A DNA stretch of 64,000 nucleotides from Xylophilus sp. GW821-FHT01B05 (GCA_038961845.1 CP152408.1:1984001-2048000); one strand, 5' to 3'; positions 34,905-43,836 are shown, numbered from the stretch's first letter. Made by a program: numbers and translations. Notes: generated by a model from the letters alone, not told the origin.

Positions 34905-36206
34905 ATGCTGAGCATCACGCCTGAAGACGCACTGATCGATGTGCCACGGCACATCACCGTGAGCGGTTTGACGTCGGGTGAAGAGATCACGATCGGCACC
35001 CGCACTGTGCGCGGCCCGGGCGTGGTCTGGCGCTCGGCCGCCAGCTTCCGCGCCGACGCGCAGGGCAGGGTGGATCTGCAGTGCGACGCGCCGCTCGCGG
35101 GCAGCTATGCCGGCGTAGACGCGATGGGCCTGATCTGGTCGCAAGCGCCCGAGCAGGCCGGTGCGCCACGCGAGGTGTTTGCCGCCGAACCGGCGGCGGC
35201 GCTGACCACCGAGGTAACCGTGCAGCGCGCAGGCGCTACGGCTTGGCAGGGGCCACTGGTGCAGCGCCTGGCGGCCGCCGGCGTGACCCGGCGCGAGGTG
35301 CGCGAAGAGGGCTTGGTGGGCACGCTGTTCCTGCCCTCGGGCCCCGGCCCGCACCCGGCGGTGCTGGTGCTCAACGGCTCGGGCGGCGGCATCAACGAGC
35401 CGCGCGCCGCGCTCTATGCCTCGCACGGCTACGCCGCGCTGGCACTGGGCTACTTCAAGGCGCCGGGGCGCTCGGACTACATCTCTGACACCCACCTTGA
35501 ATACTTCGAAACCGCGCTGGCCTGGATGCACCGCACGCTGCGGCCGCTGCATGGCTTCGTCGCCCTGAGCGGCCAATCGCGCGGCGGTGAGCTGGTGCTG
35601 CTGCTGGGCTCGCTGTTTCCTGAGCAGGTCTCTGCCGTCATCGGCTATGTGCCCGGCGCCGTGGTGCACAGCGCGCAAAACGCCTGCAACCCCGCTACCG
35701 GTCGTGAAGGCCCGGCCTGGATCTTTCGCGGCCAGCCCTTGCCGCATCTGTGGGAAAACAACCGTACCGCCACCTGGGCGCCCTGGGACGAAGGCCCGCA
35801 GCCACGCCGCCATGCCAACGCACTGCTCACCGCGCTGCAAGACCCGGACGCGGTCGAGCGCGCGCGCATCCGCGTGGAGAACATCCGCGGCCCGGTGCTG
35901 CTGCTGTCGGCCACCGACGATGGCTCCTGGCCCTCCAGCCTGTACAGCCGCATGGTCACTGAGCGGCTGGCGCAGTTCCAGCACCCGCACGCGGTGGAGC
36001 ACCTGGACTTTGAAGGCGCGGGGCATTCCATCGTCTTCCCCTATGTGCCGACCACGCAGCTGGTCTACGCGCATCCGGTGTCCAAACGCCTCAGCACCAC
36101 GGGCGGCGCACCCGCTGCCAATGCCCATGCGGACGAATCATCCTGGCAGGGCGTGCTACGTTTTCTAGAGCTAGCGGCCCAGGCTGCACCTGGGCTAGAG
36201 GCCTAA
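34905..36206 (+). CDS. acyl-CoA thioester hydrolase/BAAT-like alpha/beta-hydrolase
   Basis: 433-residue enzyme with the two-domain layout of the BAAT/acyl-CoA thioesterase family: an N-terminal beta-sandwich (residues 1-125) and a C-terminal alpha/beta hydrolase. The nucleophile is the serine in [14 protein letters not shown], the acid is likely in [13 protein letters not shown] and the histidine in EGAGHSI. The last ~15 residues ([15 protein letters not shown]) are encoded by repeat F2. It lies between the ABC transporter and the CMD protein and probably cleaves an acyl or amide bond in the imported compound. Confidence 0.8.
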   Translation: MLSITPEDALIDVPRHITVSGLTSGEEITIGTRTVRGPGVVWRSAASFRADAQGRVDLQCDAPLAGSYAGVDAMGLIWSQAPEQAGAPREVFAAEPAAALTTEVTVQRAGATAWQGPLVQRLAAAGVTRREVREEGLVGTLFLPSGPGPHPAVLVLNGSGGGINEPRAALYASHGYAALALGYFKAPGRSDYISDTHLEYFETALAWMHRTLRPLHGFVALSGQSRGGELVLLLGSLFPEQVSAVIGYVPGAVVHSAQNACNPATGREGPAWIFRGQPLPHLWENNRTATWAPWDEGPQPRRHANALLTALQDPDAVERARIRVENIRGPVLLLSATDDGSWPSSLYSRMVTERLAQFQHPHAVEHLDFEGAGHSIVFPYVPTTQLVYAHPVSKRLSTTGGAPAANAHADESSWQGVLRFLELAAQAAPGLEA

Positions 36207-36215
36207 AACGTATAA
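36163..36215 (+). repeat. repeat F2 forming the gene end and a terminator-like hairpin
   Basis: TACGTTTT (36165-36172) pairs with AAAACGTA, and inside GGCCCAGG pairs with CCTGGGCT; TAAATTTTTATT follows. The repeat begins within the hydrolase frame and supplies its stop codon, and it could terminate or attenuate before the CMD gene. Confidence 0.6.
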
Positions 36216-36248
36216 ATTTTTATTGCAAGCAATTTTGGAGACTTCGCC

Positions 36249-37418
36249 ATGTCCTCATCCATCTCCACGGCCGACCTGGTCGACACCCTGGTGCCGCTGC
36301 CCGCCACCAGCGCCGTGCATGCCGTGCGCCACCAGCGCGACAAGGTCGTGGCCGCCACGCAGGGCAGCTACGACAGCATCTTTGATCCGGCGCTAGGCGG
36401 CCCTTCGCTGGCCGAGCGCTTGCTGGCCGCCCATGAGATCGCGCGCCTGGCCGGCAGCGCGCTGCTGCAAGCGCACTACCGCGAGCGCCTGCTGGCGCTG
36501 CCTGCGCTCACCGCGCCGCAACAGGCCGCGCTGGCGGGCCAGGCTGCCACCGGCGATGCGCGCCTGCAAGCCATCCTCGCCTTCACCCGCACCCTGACCG
36601 AGCGCCCGGTGGATGGCGACCAGGCCGCGCTGCTCAAGCTGCCCGCCGCCGGCCTGGCCACGCCCGAGGTGATTGCGCTGGCGCAACTGATCGCCTTCGT
36701 CGCCTACCAACTGCGCGTGGTGGCCGGCCTGCAGGCCCTGGTGGCGGCAGGCGATGGCGCATCGGCCGCGCCGGCCGTGGCTGATGCACCGACCGAGCCT
36801 TTCGTGCACCCGGCCAATCTGCCCAAGCCCGGCGAGCCGGTGCGCGTCAACGGCTACACCAGCGAAACCCTGGGCTGGAAGGCCTGGCTGCCGGTGGTGA
36901 AACTGGAAGAGGCCACACCCGCCCAGATGGCGGTGCTGGAAACCAGCCACCCCAAGGCCAAGACCTCGGACTACTACCGCGTGCTGGTGCACCAGCCGCG
37001 CATCCTCGAAGAGCGCTCGATCGTCTTCAACGCCATCATGTACGCGCCCGGCGGCCTGTCGCGCGCCGAGCGCGAACTGGCCAGCGCCGTGGTCTCGCGC
37101 GTCAATGGCTGCGTCTACTGCGCCTCGGTCCACGCCCAGCGCTTCGAGCAGCTCGCCAAGCGCAACGACGTGATCTATCAAGTGTTCACCGAGCCACAGG
37201 GCGCAGGCACCAACGCCCGCGAGCGCGCCATCGTGCAGTTGTCGATAGACCTCACCCTGCGGCCCGAGCAGTTTGGCGCCGCGCAACTGCAAGCCGTGCG
37301 CGCGGCTGGCCTGTCGGACCTGGAAGTGCTGGACCTGTTCCACGCCGTGGCCATCTTCGCCTGGGCCAACCGGCTGATGCTGAACCTGGGTGAGCCGGTG
37401 TACGGTGCGAGCTCTTAG
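36249..37418 (+). CDS. fused CMD / alkylhydroperoxidase (AhpD-like) protein
   Basis: 389-residue protein with two carboxymuconolactone decarboxylase-type domains. The N-terminal half (to about residue 180) is a CMD-like helical domain without the redox motif. The C-terminal half has CVYCASVHAQRF, the CxxC-x3-H active site of AhpD peroxidases. The arrangement resembles a fusion of the paired CMD and alkylhydroperoxidase families known as Avi_7170 and Avi_7169, which accompany peptide-type ABC transporters, as here. A redox or detoxification role next to a monooxygenase is plausible. Its stop TAG lies in the 11-bp target duplication of repeat copy D. Confidence 0.78.
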   Translation: MSSSISTADLVDTLVPLPATSAVHAVRHQRDKVVAATQGSYDSIFDPALGGPSLAERLLAAHEIARLAGSALLQAHYRERLLALPALTAPQQAALAGQAATGDARLQAILAFTRTLTERPVDGDQAALLKLPAAGLATPEVIALAQLIAFVAYQLRVVAGLQALVAAGDGASAAPAVADAPTEPFVHPANLPKPGEPVRVNGYTSETLGWKAWLPVVKLEEATPAQMAVLETSHPKAKTSDYYRVLVHQPRILEERSIVFNAIMYAPGGLSRAERELASAVVSRVNGCVYCASVHAQRFEQLAKRNDVIYQVFTEPQGAGTNARERAIVQLSIDLTLRPEQFGAAQLQAVRAAGLSDLEVLDLFHAVAIFAWANRLMLNLGEPVYGASS

Positions 37419-37421
37419 TCG

Positions 37422-37794
37422 CATCCCTTTCAAGGTCTTTGAGATATCTCGGCGCTGTGTGCCTTGCATGCGGCGGGTGCCGGGAGTTCGCCCCGGCGGG
37501 CGAGTAACTTTCTCTTGGCGAACGCCCAAGAGAAAGTCACCAAAGAGAAGGCGACCCCACGTGCTGCGTCCCCTGCGCTTCGCTCCGGGGCAACCTGCGG
37601 TGCTCGCGCCAGGCGGGGTCTCGCTCAAACTCGCTTCGCTCAGACAGGAGCGATCCCTGATCCGCCTGCCGCTGTGCTCCTCGGCGCATCCCGAGGGGGC
37701 CCGGGACAGCCACGCGGGCCGTCGCTGCGCTCGGCTCCTGCCGTCAGCAAGACACGAGAGCTACCGAACAGATCACAAGACCTTGAAAGGGATG
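37422..37794 (-). mobile_element. MITE-like element, copy D, with perfect 11-bp target duplication
   Basis: Non-coding element with perfect 18-bp ends CATCCCTTTCAAGGTCTT / AAGACCTTGAAAGGGATG. It is flanked by identical 11-bp direct repeats GCTCTTAGTCG at 37411-37421 and 37795-37805. The left repeat contains the stop TAG of the CMD gene and the right one the stop TAA (minus strand) of arfB. Orientation is opposite to copies A and C (GAGATATC end on the left, GTGATCTG end on the right). It contains the hairpin 37504-37540. No transposase. Confidence 0.88.
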
Positions 37795-37798
37795 GCTC

Positions 37799-38215
37799 TT
37801 AGTCGTGGCCCGGCCGGCCGCGCAAGGCCTTGGTCTCGGACCGCCGCACCTTGGCTTCCACGCGGCGGCGCACTGATGCGCGCGTGGGCTTGGTCGGTTT
37901 GCGCACGATCTGCACCAGCGCGGCCTCGTCGACCAGCGCCTGCAAGCGCTCCAGTGCATCGGCGCGGTTCTGCTCCTGCGTGCGGTGGCGCTGCGCCTTG
38001 ATGATGACCACGCCGGCAGCGGTGATGCGTCGGTCGGGCAGGGCGCGCAGGCGCTCTTTCAGTTCCTCTGGCATGGACGATGCCGCAACGTCAAAGCGCA
38101 AATGGATGGCGCTGGAGACCTTGTTGACGTTTTGCCCACCCGCGCCCTGGGCGCGTATGGCCGTGACCTCGATTTCGTCTTCGGGGATGGGCCAGGTGGG
38201 CGAGGAAGAGGCCAT
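37799..38215 (-). CDS. arfB: alternative ribosome-rescue factor ArfB (peptidyl-tRNA hydrolase)
   Basis: 138-residue RF1/RF2-like domain that releases peptides from stalled ribosomes. The catalytic GGQ is in RAQGAGGQNVNKVSSAIHL (about residues 26-28). The C-terminal basic tail (KPTKPTRASVRRRVEAKVRR) that enters the empty mRNA channel is complete. Its stop codon lies in the target duplication of element copy D, so the insertion left the protein intact. Confidence 0.93.
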   Translation of the reverse strand: MASSSPTWPIPEDEIEVTAIRAQGAGGQNVNKVSSAIHLRFDVAASSMPEELKERLRALPDRRITAAGVVIIKAQRHRTQEQNRADALERLQALVDEAALVQIVRKPTKPTRASVRRRVEAKVRRSETKALRGRPGHD

Positions 38216-38225
38216 CAGCGCAGCT

Positions 38226-39461
38226 TCATGCCAGAAGATCGCGTAGCGTGCGGGCTACGACCTTGGTTGCACGGCGCAGGTCTTCCAACAGCAGGCGCTC
38301 GTCCGAGCGCTTGGCGTGCGACTCCAGCACGGTGCGCGGGCCGGCGCCGTAGATCACGCCGGGGATACCGGCCTCGGCGTACAGGCGCACGTCGGTGTAG
38401 AGCGGCGTGCCCATGGCCGCGATGGGCTGGCCGAAGAGCTGCGCGCCGTGCTTCTGGATCGCGTCCACCAGCGGCTGGTTGCCCGGCAGCGGCCGCATGG
38501 AGCGCGCCAGCAGCAGGCGGCGGATGTCCACGCTGATGCCGGCTACGCCGGCTGCGGCATCGGCGATCACCTGGCGGATCGTGGCCTCGACCTCGGCCGG
38601 GTTCTCTTCGGGGATCATGCGGCGGTCCAGCTTGAACACCACCTTGCCGGGCACGACGTTGGTGTTGGTGCCGCCTTCGATGCGGCCCACGTTCAGGTAG
38701 GGGTGGTTGATACCTTCGACCTGCGATTGCACCTTTTTGTACTGCGCGTTCTGCGCATACAGCGCGTTCAGAATCGCGACCGCGCCCTGCAGCGCATCGA
38801 CGCCGCTGTCTGGAATGGCGGCATGCGCCATCTTACCGTGCACCGTCACCTCCATCTGCAGGCAGCCGTTGTGCGCGGTCACCACTTCGTAAGAGAAGCC
38901 GGCGGCGATCAGCAGGTCGGGCTTGGTCAAGCCCTGCTTCAGCAGCCAGCCCGGGCCCAGCTCGCCGCCAAACTCTTCGTCGTAGGTGAAGTGCAGCTCC
39001 ACGCCGCCCTTGAGCGGCGCGCCCAAGGATTCGAGCGCGCGCACGGCAAAGGTGAAGCTGGCGAAGTCGCTCTTGCTGACGGCGGTGGCGCGGCCGTAGA
39101 GGCTGCCGTCTTTGATCTCTGCGCCATAGGGCGCATGCGTCCAGCCTTCGCCGGGCGGCACCACGTCGCCGTGGGCGTTGAGGGCCACGGTGCGGCCCTC
39201 GCCATAGCGGCGGCGCACGATCAGGTTGGTGATGGATTCCATGCCGTAGGCACGCACATCGGCCTCGGGCACGGGATGCTTTTCAGCCTCGAAGCCAAAG
39301 CCTTGCAGCAGCGCGGCCGTGCGCTCTGCATGCGGCGCGTTGTTGCCGGGCGGCGTGTCGGTGGGCACGCGCACCAGCTCCTGCAGAAAGCGCACTTCTT
39401 CGTCAAAGTGCGCGTCGATCCAGGCGTCGAGGCGGTCGTAGTCGGTGGTGGATGCGGTCAT
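38226..39461 (-). CDS. M20 family deacylase (ArgE/DapE-like) in purine cluster
   Basis: 411-residue zinc aminoacylase-type hydrolase. Metal and catalytic residues are seen in ALNAHGDVVPPG, YDEEFGGELGPG and the dimerisation-domain KMAHAAIPDSGVDA. It is the last gene of the minus-strand unit puuE/uraD-allC/M20, 4 bp after the UraD-AllC stop, so a role in processing a ureido or N-carbamoyl intermediate is likely. Annotation as acetylornithine or succinyl-diaminopimelate hydrolase would rest on family similarity only. Start 39461 fits the spacing; the frame is open further up but overlaps the upstream gene. Confidence 0.8.
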   Translation of the reverse strand: MTASTTDYDRLDAWIDAHFDEEVRFLQELVRVPTDTPPGNNAPHAERTAALLQGFGFEAEKHPVPEADVRAYGMESITNLIVRRRYGEGRTVALNAHGDVVPPGEGWTHAPYGAEIKDGSLYGRATAVSKSDFASFTFAVRALESLGAPLKGGVELHFTYDEEFGGELGPGWLLKQGLTKPDLLIAAGFSYEVVTAHNGCLQMEVTVHGKMAHAAIPDSGVDALQGAVAILNALYAQNAQYKKVQSQVEGINHPYLNVGRIEGGTNTNVVPGKVVFKLDRRMIPEENPAEVEATIRQVIADAAAGVAGISVDIRRLLLARSMRPLPGNQPLVDAIQKHGAQLFGQPIAAMGTPLYTDVRLYAEAGIPGVIYGAGPRTVLESHAKRSDERLLLEDLRRATKVVARTLRDLLA

Positions 39462-39465
39462 GGGG

Positions 39466-41253
39466 TCAGGTAGGGGTGTCGGCGGCCAGTTGGGCCAGCA
39501 GGTTCTGGAAGGCATGGACGGCCAGGTCCATGTCGGCGCTGGTGGTGCTTTCCAGCGGGTTGTGGCTGATGCCGGAGTTCTCGCCGCGCACAAACAGCAT
39601 GGCCTGCGGCAGCCGCTTGTGCAGCTTCATCGCGTCGTGGCCGGCGCCGCTGGGCATGCGGTAGAGCGGCAGGCCCAGCGCGGCCACGGCCTGCTCCCAG
39701 CGTTGCTGCCAGGCGGGCGCACTGGGCGCGGCTGCGGCGCGCTCGGTTTCCTCCAGCGTGTAGTGCACGCCGCGGCGCGCGCAGATGTCGGCCAGGGCCG
39801 TGCGCACGTCGGCCACCAGCGCGTCGCGCTGCACGTCGTTGGGGGCGCGCATGTCCAGCGTGAAGCGGCAGCGCCCGGGCACCACATTGATCGAGCCATT
39901 GGGCACTTGCAGGATGCCGATGGTGCCAACCGAGTCACCGTCTTGCGCGGCGCGCTGCTCCAGGTACAGGGCCAGCTCGGCCACGGCGGCGGCGGCGTCG
40001 CGGCGCCGTGCCATGGGCGTGGTGCCGGCGTGGCTGGCCGTGCCAATCACCTCGCACACGCAGCGCACGCTGCCGTTGATGGAGGTGACGATGCCCAGCG
40101 GCAGGTCCAGTTCGTTGAGCACCGGGCCTTGTTCGATATGCACTTCCACAAAGCCCAGGTAGCGGGCAGCGTCGCGCTGCAGCGCCGCGATGGATTCCAG
40201 CGTGCCGGGCAGGCCGGCGGCCTGCATGGCGGCGCGCATGCTGATGCCGTCGGCATCCTGCTGGTCCAGCCAGGCGGGCTTGAAGTCGCCAATGAGCGCG
40301 CCAGAACCCAGGAAGGTGGCCTTGTAGCGCTGGCCTTCTTCTTCCGCAAAACCCACAAGCTCAATGGCGAAGGGCAGGCGCTTGCCTTGGCGGTGCAACT
40401 CTTGCACGCAGGCCAGGGGCACGTAGATGCCAAGGCGGCCGTCGTACTTGCCGCCGTTGCGCACGGTGTCGTAGTGCGAGCCGGTAAGCAATGCCTTGGC
40501 CGCAGGATCGCTGCCGTGGTAGCGGCCGACCACGTTGCCCACTGCATCGATGCTGACCTCATCGAAGCCGCAGTCGCGCATCTGCTGCGCGATGCGGCGG
40601 GCGCAGGCGCGGTGCGCCTCGGTCAGGTAGGTGACGGTGAGCTGGCCTTGCTCGGCAAAGCCGGGGTCGCTGTACTGGGCCAGTTCTTCCTGCCAGTCCC
40701 ACACCGTGTCGCCCAGCAGCGGCGCCACGCCAAACTTGTCGCCCAGCCGGATCTCGGCAATGCGGTGGATGTTGCGCAGCGCCTCGGCGCGCTCGAAGTC
40801 CGGGTGGTTCTGCAGCCGGCGTGCAAAGGTATCGATGATCTGCTGCCGGCCCAGGCCCGCGCCGCGCGGCCCGCGCACCGCCAGGATGAAGGGGAAGCCA
40901 AAGCGCGCGTTGTAGTCGGCATTGAGCTGTTGGATGCGCGCGAACTCTTCTGGCGTGCATTGGGTGAGGCCGGCCTTGCTCTGCTCGTGGGTCGATTCCG
41001 CCGTGAGCGCCTGCGCCACCATGGCCTTGCCGGCCAGCTCCGGGTGGGCGCGGATCAGGCCCAACTGCGCTTCAGCGGGCGCAGCGGCCACGGTGCGCGC
41101 CAGCGCATGTTTGAAGTGCGCCAGCGATGCAAAGGGCGCGGCAGCGGCCACGGTCTGTTCGACGATCCAGGGTGAATGCTCGTACAGGCCGTCTAGCAAC
41201 TTTGCGGCATCGACCGGCGTGGCGGCGTTGAGTTGGTCCAGGGTGAGTGCCAT
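39466..41253 (-). CDS. fused OHCU decarboxylase - allantoate amidohydrolase
   Basis: 595-residue two-domain enzyme of urate degradation. Residues 1 to about 165 form UraD (2-oxo-4-hydroxy-4-carboxy-5-ureidoimidazoline decarboxylase), with RAHPELAGKA and ESTHEQSKAGL. Residues from about 180 form an M20/AllC-type allantoate amidohydrolase, with metal motif GSHYDTVRNGGKYDGRLG, EEEGQRY, HIEQGPVLN and SHAGTTPM. Thus one polypeptide makes S-allantoin and later hydrolyses allantoate, while PuuE handles the step between. Such fusions occur in Burkholderiales. The gene follows puuE by 2 bp. Confidence 0.92.
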   Translation of the reverse strand: MALTLDQLNAATPVDAAKLLDGLYEHSPWIVEQTVAAAAPFASLAHFKHALARTVAAAPAEAQLGLIRAHPELAGKAMVAQALTAESTHEQSKAGLTQCTPEEFARIQQLNADYNARFGFPFILAVRGPRGAGLGRQQIIDTFARRLQNHPDFERAEALRNIHRIAEIRLGDKFGVAPLLGDTVWDWQEELAQYSDPGFAEQGQLTVTYLTEAHRACARRIAQQMRDCGFDEVSIDAVGNVVGRYHGSDPAAKALLTGSHYDTVRNGGKYDGRLGIYVPLACVQELHRQGKRLPFAIELVGFAEEEGQRYKATFLGSGALIGDFKPAWLDQQDADGISMRAAMQAAGLPGTLESIAALQRDAARYLGFVEVHIEQGPVLNELDLPLGIVTSINGSVRCVCEVIGTASHAGTTPMARRRDAAAAVAELALYLEQRAAQDGDSVGTIGILQVPNGSINVVPGRCRFTLDMRAPNDVQRDALVADVRTALADICARRGVHYTLEETERAAAAPSAPAWQQRWEQAVAALGLPLYRMPSGAGHDAMKLHKRLPQAMLFVRGENSGISHNPLESTTSADMDLAVHAFQNLLAQLAADTPT

Positions 41254-41255
41254 GG

Positions 41256-42200
41256 TCAGGCGCTTTCAGAATAGGGGTGAACGGCCTGCCAGTGCCGCGC
41301 GATGTCGATGCGGCGGCACACCCACACGCGATCGTGCCGCGCGATGTGGTCGAGGAACTTTTGCAGCGCCACGATCCGCCCCGGCCGCCCCAGCAGGCGG
41401 CAGTGCATGCCCACGCTCAGCATCTTGGGCGACTCCGCGCCTTCGGCATAGAGCGCATCAAAGCTGTCGCGCAGGTAGGTGAAGAAGTCATCGCTCTGGC
41501 TAAAGCCCTGCGGCAGTGCAAAGCGCATGTCGTTGGTGTCCAGCGTGTAGGGCACGACCAGGCGCGGCACGCTTGTGCCGTCGCTCTTCTGCACCTTCAT
41601 CCAGAAGGGCAGATCGTCGCCGTAGTAGTCGCTGTCGTAGAGCGTGCTGCCCTCGTCGGCCACCAGGCGGCGGGTGCGCGGGCTGTCGCGGCCGGTGTAC
41701 CAGCCGAGCGGGCGGGTGCCTGTCATCTTCTGGATCGTGTCCAGGCCCAGCAGCAAATGTTGTCGCTCAGTGGCCTCATCCACGCCCTGGTAGTGGATCC
41801 AGCGCCAGCCGTGGCAGGCGATCTCGTGGCCCAGCTCGACAAAGGCCTGCGTCAGCTCAGGGTGCCGCTGCAGCGCCATGCCTACGCCAAACACGGTCAG
41901 CGGCAGGCCGCGCTTCTCAAACTCGCGCAGGATGCGCCAGACGCCCACGCGCGAGCCGTATTCGTAGATGCCTTCCATGCTCAGGTGCCGGTCGGGAAAG
42001 CTGGGCGGGTTGGCCATCTCCGACAGGAATTGTTCTGAGCCGGCGTCGCCATGCAGCGTGGCGTTCTCGCCGCCTTCCTCGTAGTTGAGGACAAACTGCA
42101 CCGCAATGCGCGCCTGGCCAGGCCACTGCGCCTGCGGCGGGTTGCGGCCGTAGCCGACCAGGTCGCGTGGGTAGGGAAGGGTGGAGTCGTAGACGGTCAT
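41256..42200 (-). CDS. puuE: allantoinase PuuE (polysaccharide deacetylase-like)
   Basis: 314-residue NodB-fold hydrolase that opens allantoin to allantoate in place of a classical AllB allantoinase. PuuE hallmarks are YPRDLVGYGRNPPQAQWPG at the N-terminus, VQFVLNYEEGGENATLHGD, and HEIACHGWRWIHYQGV. ATG 42200 (MTVYDSTLPYPRD) is chosen; the longer frame runs into the GntR gene. It is the first gene of the puuE/uraD-allC/M20 unit, 19 bp after the GntR stop on the same strand. Confidence 0.93.
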   Translation of the reverse strand: MTVYDSTLPYPRDLVGYGRNPPQAQWPGQARIAVQFVLNYEEGGENATLHGDAGSEQFLSEMANPPSFPDRHLSMEGIYEYGSRVGVWRILREFEKRGLPLTVFGVGMALQRHPELTQAFVELGHEIACHGWRWIHYQGVDEATERQHLLLGLDTIQKMTGTRPLGWYTGRDSPRTRRLVADEGSTLYDSDYYGDDLPFWMKVQKSDGTSVPRLVVPYTLDTNDMRFALPQGFSQSDDFFTYLRDSFDALYAEGAESPKMLSVGMHCRLLGRPGRIVALQKFLDHIARHDRVWVCRRIDIARHWQAVHPYSESA

Positions 42201-42219
42201 GGTGGAAGGGCGTGGGGAG

Positions 42220-42885
42220 TTATGCCAAGGCTTTTGCCAAATCATTGCTGGGCAGCTTGCGGTCGAACACCAGGCTTTGCTCGACGTGCAGCAGGTGCTC
42301 GTCCATGAGCTGCACCGCAAGGTCTTCGTCGCGCGCGGCCAGCGCCTTGACGATCTCGGCGTGCTCGGCGTAAGAGTGCGCGGCGGCGCTGGAGGACTGG
42401 TACATCAGCGTGATCAGCGCGCAGCGCGAGATCAAATCGCCCAGTAGCTGGGCCAGCACCTCGTTGCCCATCAGCTCGGCCATGCGCACATGGAAGTCGC
42501 CCAGCAACTCGGTGCGGCCAGAGACATCTTCGCGGTCCACCGCGGCCTTCTCCAGCGCCACATGGGCGCGCAAGGCCTTGAGCCGCGCGGGCGTCACGCC
42601 GCGCACAAATTCGCGTGCCATGCCGGCCTCGACCATGCGGCGCACGGCGAACACCTGGCGCGCCTCATCGGCCGAGGGCGCGGCCACGAAGGCGCCGCGC
42701 GCGGGCTCGAGCGTGACCAGCCGGTTTTGCGACAACTGGAACAGCGCCTGCCGCACCAGTGTGCGCGAGACGCCAAAGTGATCCGCCAGCTTCTGCTCCG
42801 CCAGCTTGGTGCCCGGGTGCAGCCGGTGCTCGACGATGGCCCGGGTCAGGGCGTCGACGATGGTGCTGGTGGAAGAGGTCTCCAT
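42220..42885 (-). CDS. GntR (FadR/VanR-type) regulator of purine catabolism
   Basis: 221-residue regulator. The winged helix covers residues 10-75 (HPGTKLAEQKLADHFGVSRT), and the all-helical FCD effector domain follows with the metal-binding histidines (DFHVRMAELMGN, then AHSYAEHAEIVKAL). It is divergent from uraH, with the palindrome AAAGTGTATACACTTT in between, and is followed on the same strand by puuE. Control of both directions by a pathway intermediate is the straightforward inference. Start 42885 is preferred over 42960, which would lie beyond the operator. Confidence 0.88.
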   Translation of the reverse strand: METSSTSTIVDALTRAIVEHRLHPGTKLAEQKLADHFGVSRTLVRQALFQLSQNRLVTLEPARGAFVAAPSADEARQVFAVRRMVEAGMAREFVRGVTPARLKALRAHVALEKAAVDREDVSGRTELLGDFHVRMAELMGNEVLAQLLGDLISRCALITLMYQSSSAAAHSYAEHAEIVKALAARDEDLAVQLMDEHLLHVEQSLVFDRKLPSNDLAKALA

Positions 42886-42910
42886 GGCGGAAATGATAGT
42901 GGCAGCGGCA

Positions 42911-42926
42911 GAAAGTGTATACACTT
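42911..42926. promoter_or_regulatory. palindromic GntR operator
   Basis: AAAGTGTATACACTTT is a perfect 16-bp palindrome in the 95-bp gap between the GntR gene and uraH. GTGTATACAC cores of this type are typical of FadR/VanR-subfamily sites. Everted half-sites of the same sequence occur before puuD at 44727-44740. Confidence 0.75.
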
Positions 42927-42980
42927 TTGGTTCACCAAATTGCGCTGCAAAGCCGTCCACCTCTCCGCCAAGGAACCGCC

Positions 42981-43331
42981 ATGGGCCTCAGCACCCACGT
43001 CCTCGACACCATGCACGGCTGCCCCGCGGCCGGCATGGCCGTTGCGCTCTACACCACCGAGGGCGACAGCGCCACGCTGGTCAAGCGCCTGGTCCTCAAC
43101 AAGGACGGCCGCACCGATGGCCCGCTCTACAGCGACGGCGATCTGCGCGCCGGCACCTACCGCCTGGAGTTCGACGTAGAGGCCTACTTTGCCGCGCGCG
43201 GTGTGGCGCTGCCGCAGCCCAACTTCCTGGGCAAGGTGAAGCTCGACTTTGGCGTGGCCGACACGCGGCAGCACTACCACGTGCCGCTGCTGGTGAGCCC
43301 GTGGAGCTACTCGACTTACCGCGGCTCCTGA
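42981..43331 (+). CDS. uraH: 5-hydroxyisourate hydrolase
   Basis: 116-residue transthyretin-like enzyme that hydrolyses HIU, the product of urate oxidation, to OHCU. The N-terminal LSTHVLDTMHGCPAAGMAV and C-terminal YSTYRGS signature are complete. ATG 42981 follows AAGGA. The frame opening at 42915 begins within the operator and is not used. It stands alone in this direction, with the lipoprotein gene convergent after it. Confidence 0.95.
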   Translation: MGLSTHVLDTMHGCPAAGMAVALYTTEGDSATLVKRLVLNKDGRTDGPLYSDGDLRAGTYRLEFDVEAYFAARGVALPQPNFLGKVKLDFGVADTRQHYHVPLLVSPWSYSTYRGS

Positions 43332-43332
43332 G

Positions 43333-43836
43333 CTACTCCTGACCTTCGGTCAGGGTGTCTAGCTGGAAGCGGCCGCTCTTGTCCCACAACCAGGTATCGG
43401 TGTAGACCACCTTGCCCAGGCGTGCCGGCACCGGGAAGGGCGAGGCCTGGCGCACGGTGCGCTCGATCTCGGCCACCACCTCGGGTGCGTGGCGTGGGGC
43501 GCGCATCCAGTCCAGGCGGGTGACGCGGCCATTGGCATCCAGGTAGATCTGTAGCGTGCCGATGGCATAGAGCAGCGGCGGCAGCCGGCCCGGGTAGATG
43601 CGATGGGCATTGAGGGCGTAGATGTGCGCGGCGCCGTCCTGCCGGTAGGCACGCGGCGTGCTGGCGTTGGAGGCGGGAGCCGGGCCTTGGCTGATGGGCG
43701 CAGGGCCGCCGGTGGTCGGCTGTGCGCCGGGTTCGCCGGGGGCTTCGCGGCGCGGGGCGCAGGCGGCGACAAGGGCTGCCACGGCGCTGGACATCATGGC
43801 CAGCAGCCAGGGACGGCGGGATGCTTTGGGAGGCAT
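43333..43836 (-). CDS. predicted lipoprotein with TonB-C-like domain
   Basis: 167-residue protein. A lipoprotein signal ends at VAACAPR (cleavage before C26), followed by a proline/alanine-rich linker (residues 30-60). The C-terminal ~100 residues resemble the TonB C-terminal/energy-transducer fold (GTLQIYLDANGRVTRLDW, FPVPARLGKVVYTDTWLWDK). It is convergent with uraH (1-bp gap) inside the purine cluster without an obvious link to it. Function unknown. Confidence 0.65.
   Translation of the reverse strand: MPPKASRRPWLLAMMSSAVAALVAACAPRREAPGEPGAQPTTGGPAPISQGPAPASNASTPRAYRQDGAAHIYALNAHRIYPGRLPPLLYAIGTLQIYLDANGRVTRLDWMRAPRHAPEVVAEIERTVRQASPFPVPARLGKVVYTDTWLWDKSGRFQLDTLTEGQE

Noticed and set aside
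33783..36128. 781-codon minus-strand frame opposite the DppA-like and BAAT-like genes
   Set aside because: Antisense shadow of two clear plus-strand genes in high-GC DNA. No domain-like features; the composition is typical of reverse-frame translation.
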